Below the pieces are notes generated by a model. It saw nothing but the letters and a program-made list of their open reading frames with translations. It did no database searches and was not told where the DNA came from. Shown here one piece after another: positions 12,201 through 22,728 of a stretch of 64,000 nucleotides of DNA. The first letter of the stretch is position 1; every line of letters begins with the position of its first letter. The stretch spans positions 1,674,001-1,738,000 of the forward strand of contig CADCXD010000008.1 of the NCBI GenBank assembly GCA_902806575.1, given 5' to 3'. Both the position numbers and the translations under genes were made by a program. The DNA comes from Jackrogersella multiformis (taxonomy: Eukaryota > Ascomycota > Sordariomycetes > Xylariales > Hypoxylaceae).

Positions 12201-12363
12201 GCGCCGCGCTTTCAATGCCTTCAAGAAGCCCTCTGTTAATGCCCCTAGCCCTGCACCTGTCCAGGAGGAGGAGGAGGAGGAGAAGGAGGAGCATGAGAGC
12301 CAAGAGCAGGGTCATGGCTATGGTCACGGTCACGGCCAGGATGATCGCGCTCGAAAGCAGTAG
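9269..12363 (+). CDS. Low-complexity hypothetical protein, interrupted by in-frame TAG
   Basis: Four exons by splice signals and phase: 9269..9812, 9955..10704, 10758..10829, 10898..12363. All junctions are phase 1 and the total is 944 codons. Exon 2 contains a proline-rich stretch (PPFPPPPYPPP). The last exon contains Pro/Ala/Gln-rich sequence, a highly charged Lys/Arg/Glu helix (EEMKRKEEERRERRRER and beyond, likely coiled coil), a basic patch with FSGSLRRAFNAFKKPS, and a Glu-rich, Gly-His-rich tail. I recognise no enzyme or binding domain. A TAG at 11479-11481 (codon 650) interrupts the frame; coding-like sequence continues directly behind it (EDAEIQAQNTAAEERIF). CAG (Gln) to TAG is the simplest origin. 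The product is therefore either a 649-residue protein lacking the charged tail, or the stop is strain-specific or an error. The intron 3 acceptor (ACAG at 10897) was chosen on phase alone. The start has a good context (CCACCATGG). Confidence 0.7.
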
Positions 12364-13536
12364 GCTAGGGCAAGCAGTTGAGTATGAAGCTCTCTCGAAA
12401 TGTCCATTCAGAGAGAGTATATGGTTTGCAACGCGTCCAGGCTTTTGTTTTTCTTCGCCAACGCGAAAGCAATGATAATGGTTTTATAACGGAATGATAA
12501 TGAAAGGGCCGGATTCTAGTCACAGGCAGAGATGAGTGAGTTTAGGAGTTGATGACGCTTAAGTTTCTGATTCTGCTGTTACCTTCGCCTTGGGTAGGCG
12601 TTCCGAGCTCGATAATTGTTTGATAGCTACATAATTGATTCCTGGACTTGTTGCACTAATCGGACGTAGCTTCATGTCGTGAAGATATGTAAATGCATCA
12701 AATACTGCGTTAAATTGGTCAACTACCTATATGCTATCTTCAAGTGATTACAGTGGCCGCGTAACCCTGGTATGTAACAACAATAAGTTTGGTTCGTAGA
12801 TGATTTTTGGTGTTTTCACTTTACAGGCATGTTTGCACTGACTTTTGTATACCTTAGGTAGGTAGTAGTCTGCAATCTATATAAAAGCAGTCCCGTTTTA
12901 TAGTTAGTATGAGCAAGCAGAATATGTTACAAGCACCTCCTTAGCTCATATCTAATCTCGGAAGATTATGATGACAAGAATATCTGCTAATAAAACTCAC
13001 CAGTGGGAGAGCAAAGTGTTTACAAGGAAAACGGATACTTTACGGATGAGACAAAGATGATAGAAACTTGCTGCTTTGCACTATGATACAGTGTTTATAA
13101 GACACCGTAAGACACAGAAAATACCCACCTGGCGAATCCCCTCTTCACTTTCTGTGCAAATTCCATCTCTTGGCCTAGCTTCAAGAATCTAAATATGCCT
13201 CTCAAGTATTATTATATATATCTGATACACACCTACCAGTTCGTTTCCATTACTAAGGTTGTCACGAAAATAAATTCTCGCTTCGTTAACATTTATGTCA
13301 ATAATTACAACAGTCAAGGCACGTAAGTTTCTTCCATACAAGGGCTCTTGACAGCTGACAGGGCTAGCAGATCAGATGGAGCTGGCAGCTAAACGAGACT
13401 CTCGATAGCTGGTATCAAGCTCTTCCATCTGGTGACAGGGGCTCCCTATGCAAGAGAAATTAACCGTAAACACCACTGTATTGACGATTTTCATCTATTT
13501 TCCCTTGTTGCGTTGTCTTTCGTTTATTATGATATT
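12364..13536. other. Spacer left of the solo LTR
   Basis: AT-rich sequence without coding frames. It ends in the 5-bp target site ATATT (13532-13536) of the LTR described next. Confidence 0.6.
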
Positions 13537-13833
13537 TGTAACGGGCAGCACCATAGCTGCACCTAAAGGGGTACGTAGTGACCTTTAGGTGTGGCTATGG
13601 TGGCTGGGGAGGAGGCGTGACTCACCCTGATAGGTGGCTCGTGCTCATGATGACTCACCTCCAGTATTAGCCTGTGCTCACGTGGCCTGTGCACACGTAA
13701 GGATGCCTTCTATTTGAGGCCTTTCATAATGTAACCTTACGTTACCTTTCCTTTTTTCTTAGTAAGCTAATATAAATCCAAACCCATTGGGACTTAGTAG
13801 CAAAGCCTCTATTCGACCTAACCGGGTGTGACA
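13537..13833. mobile_element. Solo LTR of a retrotransposon (297 bp)
   Basis: The element begins TGTAACGGGC and ends GGGTGTGACA, so it has the TGT...ACA ends of retroviral-type LTRs. It is flanked on both sides by the same 5 bp, ATATT (13532-13536 and 13834-13838), the size expected of an integrase-made target duplication. A TATA-like box (TATAAAT) lies near 13771, in the right place for the LTR promoter on the plus strand. A near-perfect inverted repeat (ACCATAGC...CCTAAAGG with CCTTTAGG...GCTATGGT) lies within its first 80 bp. There is no internal retrotransposon sequence and no second LTR in the window, so this is a solo LTR left by recombination. I cannot tell Copia from Gypsy from the LTR alone. 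Confidence 0.85.
13550..13604. repeat. Inverted repeat inside the solo LTR
   Basis: Arms of about 20 bp match at about 18 positions and are separated by about 14 bp, so a stable hairpin can form near the LTR 5' end. It could be a regulatory or packaging structure of the parent element; the role is inference. Confidence 0.7.
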
Positions 13834-13838
13834 ATATT

Positions 13839-14646
13839 TGCTGTCCTGGTATTAGTCTAAGACATAGCATCTCCTGTTGCCTACTTCATAAGGGGATATC
13901 TATTTAGGTTGGCTGCAAGAATGTCCCAGTTGATGGTGGCCTGTGTCATTGAATACCTAGGGATGGCACAGCGATGCGTCAAGCAACGGACGGATTAAAA
14001 TCGCCCAATAAATCTTAGGGTTTATGAAGTGCGGTATTACCAAAGAAGACATGGAAAAAAGAGACGAACGTGATGAATGATATCAATTCAATCAAGGTTG
14101 GTTGATCATAATGGGATTGTATTCTCGTGTAAATTTCTATTCATATTCCCATCCTATTGTCGTTGCGTATGAGATGTAATCGGAGTGAAATCCCTCAAGA
14201 TTATCAAGCTTCTGGACTTGGAAGTAGTTAACTGCATCTCAGTCCACTTCGCTGAGTAAATTATTAATGAACTGTAGAATAAGCTGTCAGATGATGTTCT
14301 TTCTATAAGAAGAACGTAAAGATAGACTTAAATATATATATGGTAATGAATAGATCTCAATTAACCCCATCTCATACATATGAGACTATGGGTTCCAACG
14401 GTACAGTGCAGTGCTGGCGTTATCTTGGTGGGGGTTGGCGTGCGCCGTGAAGGCCCCTGAAAATGATGCTTGAGACCTTCTCTAATTGGCCAAGGTGAGT
14501 CAATGGCCGTGGGGTCAACAACTTACAAGGGTCGATCGATCTCCAATGATGTAACGCCAGCCTCTCTTTAACTCTCCTCCTTCACCTTTACCTCTGCCTC
14601 TCACTCCTTTCCTCCATATACCTACCCATCGATCAATCCGGTAGAA
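13839..14646. other. Promoter-side spacer of the amidohydrolase gene
   Basis: No coding frame. The last 70 bp before the ATG at 14647 are CT-rich (CTCTCCTCCTTCACC...), a common 5' UTR composition in filamentous fungi. Confidence 0.55.
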
Positions 14647-17505
14647 ATGGAACATCGGAAGGGCGAGAGCGAGCTCCCTCCTTACAGTGCCGTAGCCGTA
14701 CCGGATTTGCGCAGGCCCAGGTCTATTCGGCGTTCTCGGGGCCTCAAGTTCTTTGCTCTAACGTGCCTTGCTTTTATTGTTTATGCGCAATGGAGACAAA
14801 TAGAATATCGCCCGAAGCACGGCCCGGTATCTCAATTATCGATTGAGAAGTTGAATGAGGACTTACGAGTATGTTCTAAGCTGCGCTCTAAGCCGCAAGA
14901 CCCTACCGGCCTGGGCCGAGAGCGCAATGCGCGATACGTTGATGGTTACAAGCCTACTCTTATTAAGAATGCTACCATATGGGTCGGCGAGCCTGCCGAA
15001 GGAACGAGTAATGAGGATGCGCGGGCTGGAAAGGGATTTTCATGGATCAGTGCCGACGTGCTGCTGGAATATGGACTAATCAAGGAGGTCCGAAAGGATA
15101 TCGATGTCAGCTCGCTCCCGTCCGATACACTTGTATGGAACGCCAATGGCCGTCAACTCACCAGCGGTATCATCGACATGCACAGCCATGCTGGCGTGGA
15201 TAGTCTACCCGGGTTAGTCGGGAACGACGATACTAATGAGATGGGCTCCAACATAACCCCGTACGTGCGATCTATCGACGGCATAAATGTTTTCGATCAT
15301 CAGATTCAGGTCATCAAGTCCGGTGGGGTAACGACGAGCTTGGTTTTGCCAGGCTCGAGCAACAACATTGGAGGCGAAGCTTTCCCAATTAAACATGCTG
15401 TTGGGAAGCTTGATGGACGCAATGAAACCTCCATAGCTGACTTATTAGCCGATCCGGATCGTAGCTGGCGCTACGTCAAGATGGCCTGTGGCGAGAATTC
15501 AAAGCGCACTTACGGGTTAGCTGGAGAACATGGCCCTACTAGTCGATTAGGCGAATCTTGGGAGTTCAGACACGCCTTCGAACAGGCAGCCGAGCTAGTT
15601 CAGTCCCAAGATGACTGGTGTACCTTGGCTGACTCTGTCGGTGCTGAGGGGATGAACAGCTATCTGCCGCAGGACCTGGAATGGGAGACGCTAGCTGCTG
15701 TGTTGCGTGGTCAGGTCCATGTTAATACCCACTGTTACACCGTTCCCGATCTAGAAGCGTTCGTAGACCACACGAACGAGTTCAAGTTCCCAGTCCGAGC
15801 GTTTCACCACGCGCATCAGACTTTCCTTGTACCCGAGGTCCTCAAGCGAGCGTGGGGTGACTCGCCGCCCGCATCGGCCCTGTTTGCTGACAATATGTGG
15901 TACAAGGCCGAAGCCTATATCGGGTCCGAATACGCCGGAAAGGTGCTATATGAGAATGGATTGACCCCGATCTATGTCAGCGACAACCCAGTCTTGAATG
16001 CCCAGCACGTTGTATTCGAGGCTGCCAAGGCATTTGGATACGGATTGCCATATCACGCCGCCTTGGCTGCCGTTACCACGGCCCCGGCTGAGCGGCTTGG
16101 GCTAGGACAACGAATAGGCAAGGTCAAGCCTGGGTTCGATGCTGATGTCGTTGTGTGGGATAGCGACCCGTTGAGCGTTGGAGCAGCGCCGGTACAAGTC
16201 TGGATTGATGGGACCGCACAATTCGACGATCCTGTTGAGTTGAAGAAGCCATTCACTTCTCCCAGCTCCCTTCCGGAAGTCCCTACTACCGCCGAAGAAG
16301 CCGTTCTTACAAATGATGTGGTATTTACGGGAGTGTCTAAGTCATTTTTATCATCCGAGCTGCAGCAAGGTGCTCATGGGCAGAATTCCACCGTCACAAT
16401 TTCAGGTGGGAAAATCACTTGCGTAGGAACCTGTGATGCAGAGCTCGAAGTCGCCTCGAAGTCAGGCACTAAGATCATTTCCCTCCAGAACGGCTACCTG
16501 ACAAAACCCTTCACGGTAGTTGGCTCTCTTATCGGTCTTAACGCCATCGATGCCGAGAAGGATACTGATAACGGCGGCAGTCCTGATATTTTTAGTCGAG
16601 GCATTGACGGACTTGCATTCGAGACGAAGAAACTCCATTACGCGCAGAAATATGGCGTGACTCGAGCCATCTCGGCCCCCAAGTACTCGAGACAGGGGAC
16701 GCACCAGGGCACTAGTGTCGGATTCCGCACAGCTGCAAAGCACGCTCTCGAAGATGGCACCGTATTCGCTGACGATGTCGCTGTGCATTACACGCTGGAT
16801 CTCAGCGCCAAGCGAGGCAGCACTTCGATCTCGAACGCGGTCAACACACTACGCCACAAGCTTCTCGAGGCTGTTGCCGCTGATACCAATACCACGATCG
16901 CAGACCCCTACACCGAAGTTGCCTTCCTGTCTAAAGTTGTCGACGGCTCATTACCCCTAGCCGTTACCGTCCACAGCGCGGATGCTATTGCCGCTCTCCT
17001 GAAAGTAAAGGAGGTTGTTGATAACGCCATTGCTTCCTCGCAGAGAAGCGGCGGCATCTCGCTTGTGCTTATCGGTGGTGCTGAGTCCTTCTTGCTTGCG
17101 GACGAGCTAGCGACGGCCGACGTGGGCGTGGTGCTCAGCCCGCTGCTCTCGTATCGTAATGGATGGGACCAGAGGCGAGCGCTGACTGGGGCGCCGCTCA
17201 CGAACGGGACCGCCGTCGATGTCCTGGTAGCAGCGGGCGTGCGCGTGGCGGTCGGCATCGACGAGGACTGGCTCGTGCGCGACGTCGGGCTGCTGGCGGG
17301 CATCGCGTATAAGAACAGCCAAGGCGGGCTCAGCGAGAAGGACGCGCTGGATCTCGTCTCGGATAATGTGTATGCGATGCTGGGGCTGGAGGGGAGCAAG
17401 GACCAGAGCGAGTTTCTCGTGTTCGAGGGGAGCCCGTTGGAGATTGGCGCAAGAGTTAGGGCCGTGGGGAGTGGTGTGGGAACGGAGGTTATGGTCTTTA
17501 TGTAG
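14647..17505 (+). CDS. Membrane-anchored tandem amidohydrolase
   Basis: Single exon, 952 residues. A short basic cytosolic tail is followed by one hydrophobic segment (about 33-49), so this is a signal-anchored, probably type II membrane protein. The first module is a metal-dependent amidohydrolase: the strand SGIIDMHSHAG with the HxH metal pair (His179/His181), CGENSKRTYG, further His residues in VNTHCYT and FHHAHQ, an Asp in YVSDNP, and the usual closing strand PGFDADVVVWDSDPL. A second module starts at about residue 555 with the same opening beta-sandwich pattern (a strand ending ISGGKITCVG) and ends with an amidohydrolase-like helix bundle, but it has no HxH pair. The family hydrolyses amide bonds in cyclic compounds or dipeptides; the substrate here is unknown. 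The second half is probably structural. Assignment as amidohydrolase is solid; the degenerate tandem reading is inference. Confidence 0.88.
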   Translation: MEHRKGESELPPYSAVAVPDLRRPRSIRRSRGLKFFALTCLAFIVYAQWRQIEYRPKHGPVSQLSIEKLNEDLRVCSKLRSKPQDPTGLGRERNARYVDGYKPTLIKNATIWVGEPAEGTSNEDARAGKGFSWISADVLLEYGLIKEVRKDIDVSSLPSDTLVWNANGRQLTSGIIDMHSHAGVDSLPGLVGNDDTNEMGSNITPYVRSIDGINVFDHQIQVIKSGGVTTSLVLPGSSNNIGGEAFPIKHAVGKLDGRNETSIADLLADPDRSWRYVKMACGENSKRTYGLAGEHGPTSRLGESWEFRHAFEQAAELVQSQDDWCTLADSVGAEGMNSYLPQDLEWETLAAVLRGQVHVNTHCYTVPDLEAFVDHTNEFKFPVRAFHHAHQTFLVPEVLKRAWGDSPPASALFADNMWYKAEAYIGSEYAGKVLYENGLTPIYVSDNPVLNAQHVVFEAAKAFGYGLPYHAALAAVTTAPAERLGLGQRIGKVKPGFDADVVVWDSDPLSVGAAPVQVWIDGTAQFDDPVELKKPFTSPSSLPEVPTTAEEAVLTNDVVFTGVSKSFLSSELQQGAHGQNSTVTISGGKITCVGTCDAELEVASKSGTKIISLQNGYLTKPFTVVGSLIGLNAIDAEKDTDNGGSPDIFSRGIDGLAFETKKLHYAQKYGVTRAISAPKYSRQGTHQGTSVGFRTAAKHALEDGTVFADDVAVHYTLDLSAKRGSTSISNAVNTLRHKLLEAVAADTNTTIADPYTEVAFLSKVVDGSLPLAVTVHSADAIAALLKVKEVVDNAIASSQRSGGISLVLIGGAESFLLADELATADVGVVLSPLLSYRNGWDQRRALTGAPLTNGTAVDVLVAAGVRVAVGIDEDWLVRDVGLLAGIAYKNSQGGLSEKDALDLVSDNVYAMLGLEGSKDQSEFLVFEGSPLEIGARVRAVGSGVGTEVMVFM

Positions 17506-18653
17506 TTTTATGTGGGCTATATGTTGTGTTCATGTTCCTCTTATATATAAGATCTATACATTTATCTCCATGTTGCTTAACTTTTAATAGTAAGTGGTTT
17601 ATACACCTACTTAAGTTATTAAGGGAATATCTGGATTTTTATGCTGTTTATAGCTTGCTATAATGAGAAGATGAAATAAATAAGCATATATTATTGTTAA
17701 GTTGAAATGAAAGTGTCCGGAGAAGTTTTTATATACTGGAATTATTTGTGCTTAAAGGTACATATGAGAGAAGGGAAAGAGGGGGGGGGAGATTCTATAT
17801 GTAATCGACGATCCTTGTGTAATATGTCCAGTAGAAGTTACCTACTAAAGTATCATTAAGTTACTTGCCTGGTAGGTAAGCACTTAAGTACCATATAGTG
17901 TCACAAATAGGTCGTACTTGAGATATTTATTTAATATTACTTACTTAGCTGGTACCCAGGATAGTAAAGAACCTTATTCACGCCGAGTACCTACATACCT
18001 GGCTAAGAAGCTACGTTCCAACCTACGTAATCAGAACTTACGTAACAAGAAAATACGCCACTCTACTGGACCCCGCGTGTTGGGGAATGCACGGACCATG
18101 ACCATCACTAGCGGCAGTACAGTACAGTACAGGGTAATAGTAATCGGGTTGTCTCAGTTTTCTTTTTCGCGTTTACAAACTAAACGTAAACTTCCCTTTT
18201 TTCGGGTGCAGGCCGCAGACCGCAGACCGCAGACGCGACTCAGCTCAGATACCTATCGCCAATTCAATATTCAACATTCAACGCGCGCATACTAAGTCAC
18301 ATATCCACCTCACTTGCGACAATCGACAACCACAAGCTCCAATTACTTATCTGTCTACTTCTATTATCAATTTCTCATGCGATCTAGGTAGTTATAGAGA
18401 GCCACTCTACAATGACTGCTTAAATACTTGACTGGTTGCCGCATAATTCACGTTTTGACCTTTCGCACATTCACGCACCGCACCACCTTGAGTCAGCCAC
18501 GTTGAGTCTCCTCCTTCACGATCAATATCATCTCTACGAATTTCTCATTCCAGCGCTTCCGCATATTTTACAGACCCTCTCCTCCCTCGTTTTGCTCTTA
18601 CATCTTGACTTATATGTGGGGAAGGGTCTCTATGTATAGAGCGTGCGCTGAAT
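17506..18653. other. Spacer with short tandem repeats
   Basis: About 1.1 kb without a supported gene. It holds a CAGTA repeat (about four units near 18115-18134), a GCAGACC repeat (three units near 18211-18235) and a G-run near 17782. The right part is C/T-rich and presumably carries the promoter of the Myb-like gene. Confidence 0.6.
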
Positions 18654-21600
18654 ATGGGAAACGCACCAAGTACCCAAGTGAAAGAAGAGTCGGATGGTGA
18701 ACAAAAAGACGAATCCCTACCTTCTTCTCCTCATCCACCCACCAGTCCATCCCCACCTGGGTTGTCTTCAATGTCGACGATCCCCTCTCGCAAGCGCAAG
18801 CATAAGCATTCACCTTTAGGTCAAGCTTCCCAACCAGCCATAAAATCAGAACAATATCACCGACAACCTTTCTCCGCAACCAACTCCAACATACCGAACT
18901 CCCCCCCCTCGATTCCGACATATACACCATCGTCGACAAAGAATGTTAAACGAGAGATTCCGGAATCCCCCGACAACCAACAGACCACAGCCCCAGGACA
19001 TAGATCTACCATGTCTAGGATGCAGAAGCCCAGTAATTCGCCAAGCTTCACGCCCAAAACTCGTCTGTCTCATAGATTTAGCGACATGCCAGAAACCGAC
19101 GAGGATCAGGAGTTAGTCCCCTCATCGGCTAGGGAGCCGCATTTATCCTCTAAAGAACGTCGAAAGCGCAAGAGACAAGATAGGCGCCGGAAGAAGAATA
19201 TAACCTCACTGGCATCTCCTGATCTCGGAAATGATCAGGCCGCATTCAACTACGACACAGATCTTCTCCCAGACCGATCTCTTCCAATTTTGCACTCTGC
19301 CGAGACTACACCGTCCATGGCTCCATTGTCAAAGAAGCGCAAGACTGTAGGACAGACCAACCAACCTAAAAATAAGAAGCTAAAGCATGGTCACGATGGG
19401 AACGAAATGCTCGATGGTACAAGTTCTTTCAGTGGCCTTGTTGAAAGCCTCTATGCTGGTCGCAGGGATAATGGCACCTTGGAGGCCGAGGATGATATCC
19501 AGGCCGAGGATAGTTCTGTGGATGGCAATGCCCAACTGAGACGGTCTCCAGAAACGTATGCCGATAAACTTCCACCTTTCCATTCTACGGTCCCTAGTTC
19601 ACTCCTTACTTCGGCTCTGAGCAACTTCGATCTAGATTTACAAATACCCGAACTACCTGGATCCGTTATTCCAGCTACTTTTGATGAGCTGAAAACAGAC
19701 CCCTCTCAAGACGATCCCGTATCTCATAGTGGAAGCCAGCCCAGCGACGTTAAAAGTATTTCTAATGATAATGATGTATCATCGGATAATGAGCAGTTGG
19801 ACAATCAAGATCGGATGGTCATTGATGGAGAAGACCAGAGTAAGGAGGAGTCCGAAACCAGCGAAGGTAGCGAGGACGGTGGGGAAAGTGATGATGGTGA
19901 GCAGGCCGGGAGTGTCCGCGATAATAGTTCTATTCCCCAACACAGTGCCGATGCTACTCAGGATGAGGATCATTCGGACGAGAACGAGGAAGCACATCAG
20001 GGTGACCAAACGGATTCACATCCCAAGCAAAACTCGGCACGAAAACGATTCGTCAAGCCGAATTTCTACGAACGCCTCGCAGAAGAAAGCTCAAATAGTA
20101 CGAAGAGCTATACTCCATCTTCTCCTATTGCTAGGCCTTCAAAGTCGGCTAGAAAGAAGCAAGCTAAGATATCGATTATGTTTAAGGGAAATACCGAGGA
20201 CAGTCCGGAACCCAAAACACCCTCACAGAAGCGCCGTGTTCCCCCTAATACTAAGACCTCAGAACCTCATGAGCTAGTCACTGGTCAATTTAGTGACTTC
20301 GAAATTCGTAACATCACCCAGGCGGTTGAACAATGGCGAGTTGATCATAGATTACCTCAGACTCAGATGAATGCATTTATTCAAGGCACTCCGAGGGAAG
20401 TTGGGTCACAAGAGTTCTGGGCCAGCATTGCCTCCACCTGCCCTAATCGTCGTCGCCAGAAGGTGATAAACCTGTGTCGCCGCAAGTTTCACAACTTTGT
20501 AGCTCGAGGAACGTGGACATCAGAGCAGCACGATGAGCTGAAAAAGGTGTGGGAAGTACATGGCAACAAGTATGCCCTGATTGGAAAACTCATCAATCGT
20601 CATCCGGAAGATGTAAGAGATCGCATACGAAACTACGTTGTGTGTGGCGATAATCGTCGCTCGGATCCGTGGACCCAAGAAGAGGAAGTCAAGCTTGAAA
20701 CCATAATCTCAGAGGCCCTTCAGGTGATCCGGGACCGTCGCGATGAGGGGATGCTCGCGTCAGGGGAGGCAGACGAAGATCTGATAGACTGGCAAAGAGT
20801 CAGTGAACTGATGGATCGAACACGGAGCCGTCTTCAGTGCATCCAGAAGTGGAAGATCATGAATCGACAGCGAGCCGGCTGCGGCAGCATTGATGGTGGT
20901 GAAATACTTTCAATCGACCAGATTATACAGAGCTCCCGGGACGAGGCGGAAGCAATGTCAAGCCGAGATCGATATAGCATCATCAAGGCTGTTCGAGCTT
21001 CCGGTGCCAAAGCGGATAGTCGAATCCCATGGGCCAAGGTCAGATCGGCTCACTTAGCCGATCAATGGTCACGTCCAGCCATTATATTGGTCTGGCATCG
21101 CCTAAAGCATTCTCTGTCTGACTGGAATATTATGTCTGTCCCGGAGATGGTCGAGCAGCTAAGTGCGAGATATCACGACACGCAGGAGTTAGAATTTCCA
21201 AGTGGTGAGGACTATAATGTGGACGCGGAATATATCGAGCTGGAATACAAAATCAACAAGATGGTGAAGATCCACCAGAACCGTACACCGAAGACCCCAG
21301 ACATTGTCGAGACAGATGACTCAGACGAGAACATTGGCGAGGATGATCAAGATAGTGACAATGAGAATCGCGAAGAGGATGAAGAGATAAGTGACGACAG
21401 AGTGGGCGACGGAGTCAGCAATGATAGTCAGCACGAGGAGGACACCAAACTTGATAAGGGTAAAAACGTCGCGATCGAAGATGGGAGGAGCGGCGAATTT
21501 AGTGGTAGCGTCGACCTTGGTAACAACGTAGGGGACGAAAGCACTTCTCGTGAAAACTCAGTCGACGCACCTTCCATCTCTGATTTCAGACCACGAAAGG

Positions 21601-21800
21601 CTCAACGCTTTCAACGAAGTCAGAAACGCTACAAGTCTTTAGGCAGAGCTGCAAAAGCCCAGAACCGAACTCCAAATCAGCCCAAGCCAACCACGAAGAT
21701 CATCGACGAGTCTAGCGATGATGAGCAAATGTCAGATGTCGCTACGGAGCTTAGCAGCGATACCAACGCCAGTGCGGTAGAGAGCATCCCGGCACGGTAG
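18654..21800 (+). CDS. REB1/TTF-I-like Myb domain protein
   Basis: Single exon, 1048 residues. The centre (about 543-860) holds three or four Myb/SANT-like repeats: FSDFEIRNITQAVEQW, then ARGTWTSEQHDELKKVW...LIGKLINRHPEDVRDRIRNY (about 616-665), then DPWTQEEEVKLETII with a spaced helix ending RLQCIQKWK, then PWAKVRSAHLADQWSR. This order, with the non-canonical helix spacing, is that of the REB1/TTF-I family, which binds rDNA terminators and arrests RNA polymerase I and replication forks. The N-terminal half is disordered, with basic clusters (RRKRKRQDRRRKK type) likely to be nuclear signals and a long acidic stretch (about 360-460). The C-terminus is acidic, then basic. The predicted protein begins MGNAPS, a match to the N-myristoylation consensus, which is odd for a nuclear factor. 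Family-level call is firm; direct rDNA function is inference. Confidence 0.85.
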   Translation: MGNAPSTQVKEESDGEQKDESLPSSPHPPTSPSPPGLSSMSTIPSRKRKHKHSPLGQASQPAIKSEQYHRQPFSATNSNIPNSPPSIPTYTPSSTKNVKREIPESPDNQQTTAPGHRSTMSRMQKPSNSPSFTPKTRLSHRFSDMPETDEDQELVPSSAREPHLSSKERRKRKRQDRRRKKNITSLASPDLGNDQAAFNYDTDLLPDRSLPILHSAETTPSMAPLSKKRKTVGQTNQPKNKKLKHGHDGNEMLDGTSSFSGLVESLYAGRRDNGTLEAEDDIQAEDSSVDGNAQLRRSPETYADKLPPFHSTVPSSLLTSALSNFDLDLQIPELPGSVIPATFDELKTDPSQDDPVSHSGSQPSDVKSISNDNDVSSDNEQLDNQDRMVIDGEDQSKEESETSEGSEDGGESDDGEQAGSVRDNSSIPQHSADATQDEDHSDENEEAHQGDQTDSHPKQNSARKRFVKPNFYERLAEESSNSTKSYTPSSPIARPSKSARKKQAKISIMFKGNTEDSPEPKTPSQKRRVPPNTKTSEPHELVTGQFSDFEIRNITQAVEQWRVDHRLPQTQMNAFIQGTPREVGSQEFWASIASTCPNRRRQKVINLCRRKFHNFVARGTWTSEQHDELKKVWEVHGNKYALIGKLINRHPEDVRDRIRNYVVCGDNRRSDPWTQEEEVKLETIISEALQVIRDRRDEGMLASGEADEDLIDWQRVSELMDRTRSRLQCIQKWKIMNRQRAGCGSIDGGEILSIDQIIQSSRDEAEAMSSRDRYSIIKAVRASGAKADSRIPWAKVRSAHLADQWSRPAIILVWHRLKHSLSDWNIMSVPEMVEQLSARYHDTQELEFPSGEDYNVDAEYIELEYKINKMVKIHQNRTPKTPDIVETDDSDENIGEDDQDSDNENREEDEEISDDRVGDGVSNDSQHEEDTKLDKGKNVAIEDGRSGEFSGSVDLGNNVGDESTSRENSVDAPSISDFRPRKAQRFQRSQKRYKSLGRAAKAQNRTPNQPKPTTKIIDESSDDEQMSDVATELSSDTNASAVESIPAR

Positions 21801-22728
21801 TAACCTTGGTTACGGATGCATACTGTACGATGCGGTCTAAATTTGTTGAGCGTTACCATCCACTCCTTCTATCTTTCTTTGATCTTGTGAGATCCGAGTT
21901 CCATAGTGGAAGGGATATGTTTCAAGGGCAGGTGAATTCGAAAATGTGGAAAAACATGATGATACCCCTTGCGATGTTTGGTTGGCTTATATATATAGGT
22001 AGCTGATGACCGGTTAATTAAGACCGGCTGGCTTAAATTATTATATTTCCCTAAAAGTAACTCTAGCGAGAGATCTAACCTTGTGAGCTGTCAAGGAAAT
22101 GCAAAACTATGCAACAACTCTTCATGGTCCGGTTCATCGGCGATTATGTGAAATTATTGTCTTCGTCGAGTAACCTGTCTCTTGTATTAGTAATCAAAAG
22201 ATGTGACGATAATCAATGGGACCTATTATGTGTCCGTTGCGGCTTATACGGAGATGAGCACCGTAACCAAGACATTTCTAACATTTTACTGGATCAAAGA
22301 CCAACGGACGACGGCCGTCCAATGACTTCATATTTACCTTAGCATAGCAGAGATGTAACATCACTCACATCTAAAGCGGAGAGAAATACTAGCTATCATG
22401 TGCTTTGTAATGGACATGAGATTCTGACGCCATTTACATGTACCTATGTAGGTATTATCGAGAACGGATCCAGCTCTAAGAAGAAACCTCCGGGCCGTTG
22501 TGGCTTATAAATCACCACGGCCTCTTCTTCGTCTTTATTAAGACATCCGTCCTCCACGGCGTCCTTTTCGTACCCCAGCTTTATTCCCAAAGTGGTATAT
22601 AGCTCCGCCTGAGAACATCGAAGCTATCGCCCCTTTGAGCGTTGCCTCGGTATCTTCTCTTCTAGCCAACCTCAAAAGTCTTCCCACTCTCCTTTCTACG
22701 TGCCGCTCAACCTAGAAACTTCAACACA
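21801..22728. other. Spacer and MDR gene promoter
   Basis: No coding frame. The right half carries a TATA-type promoter for the reductase gene, listed separately, followed by a C/T-rich leader. Confidence 0.55.
22493..22522 (+). promoter_or_regulatory. TATA box inside a 10-bp inverted repeat
   Basis: TATAAAT at 22506-22512 lies in the loop between GGCCGTTGTG (22493-22502) and CACCACGGCC (22513-22522). The arms pair at 9 of 10 positions. It lies about 220 bp upstream of the reductase ATG. A repressor-type operator over the TATA box is possible, but this is inference. Confidence 0.45.

Noticed and set aside
17918..18295. 125-codon plus-strand frame
   Set aside because: Low-complexity basic composition overlapping simple repeats (CAGTA, GCAGACC); no splice or domain support.
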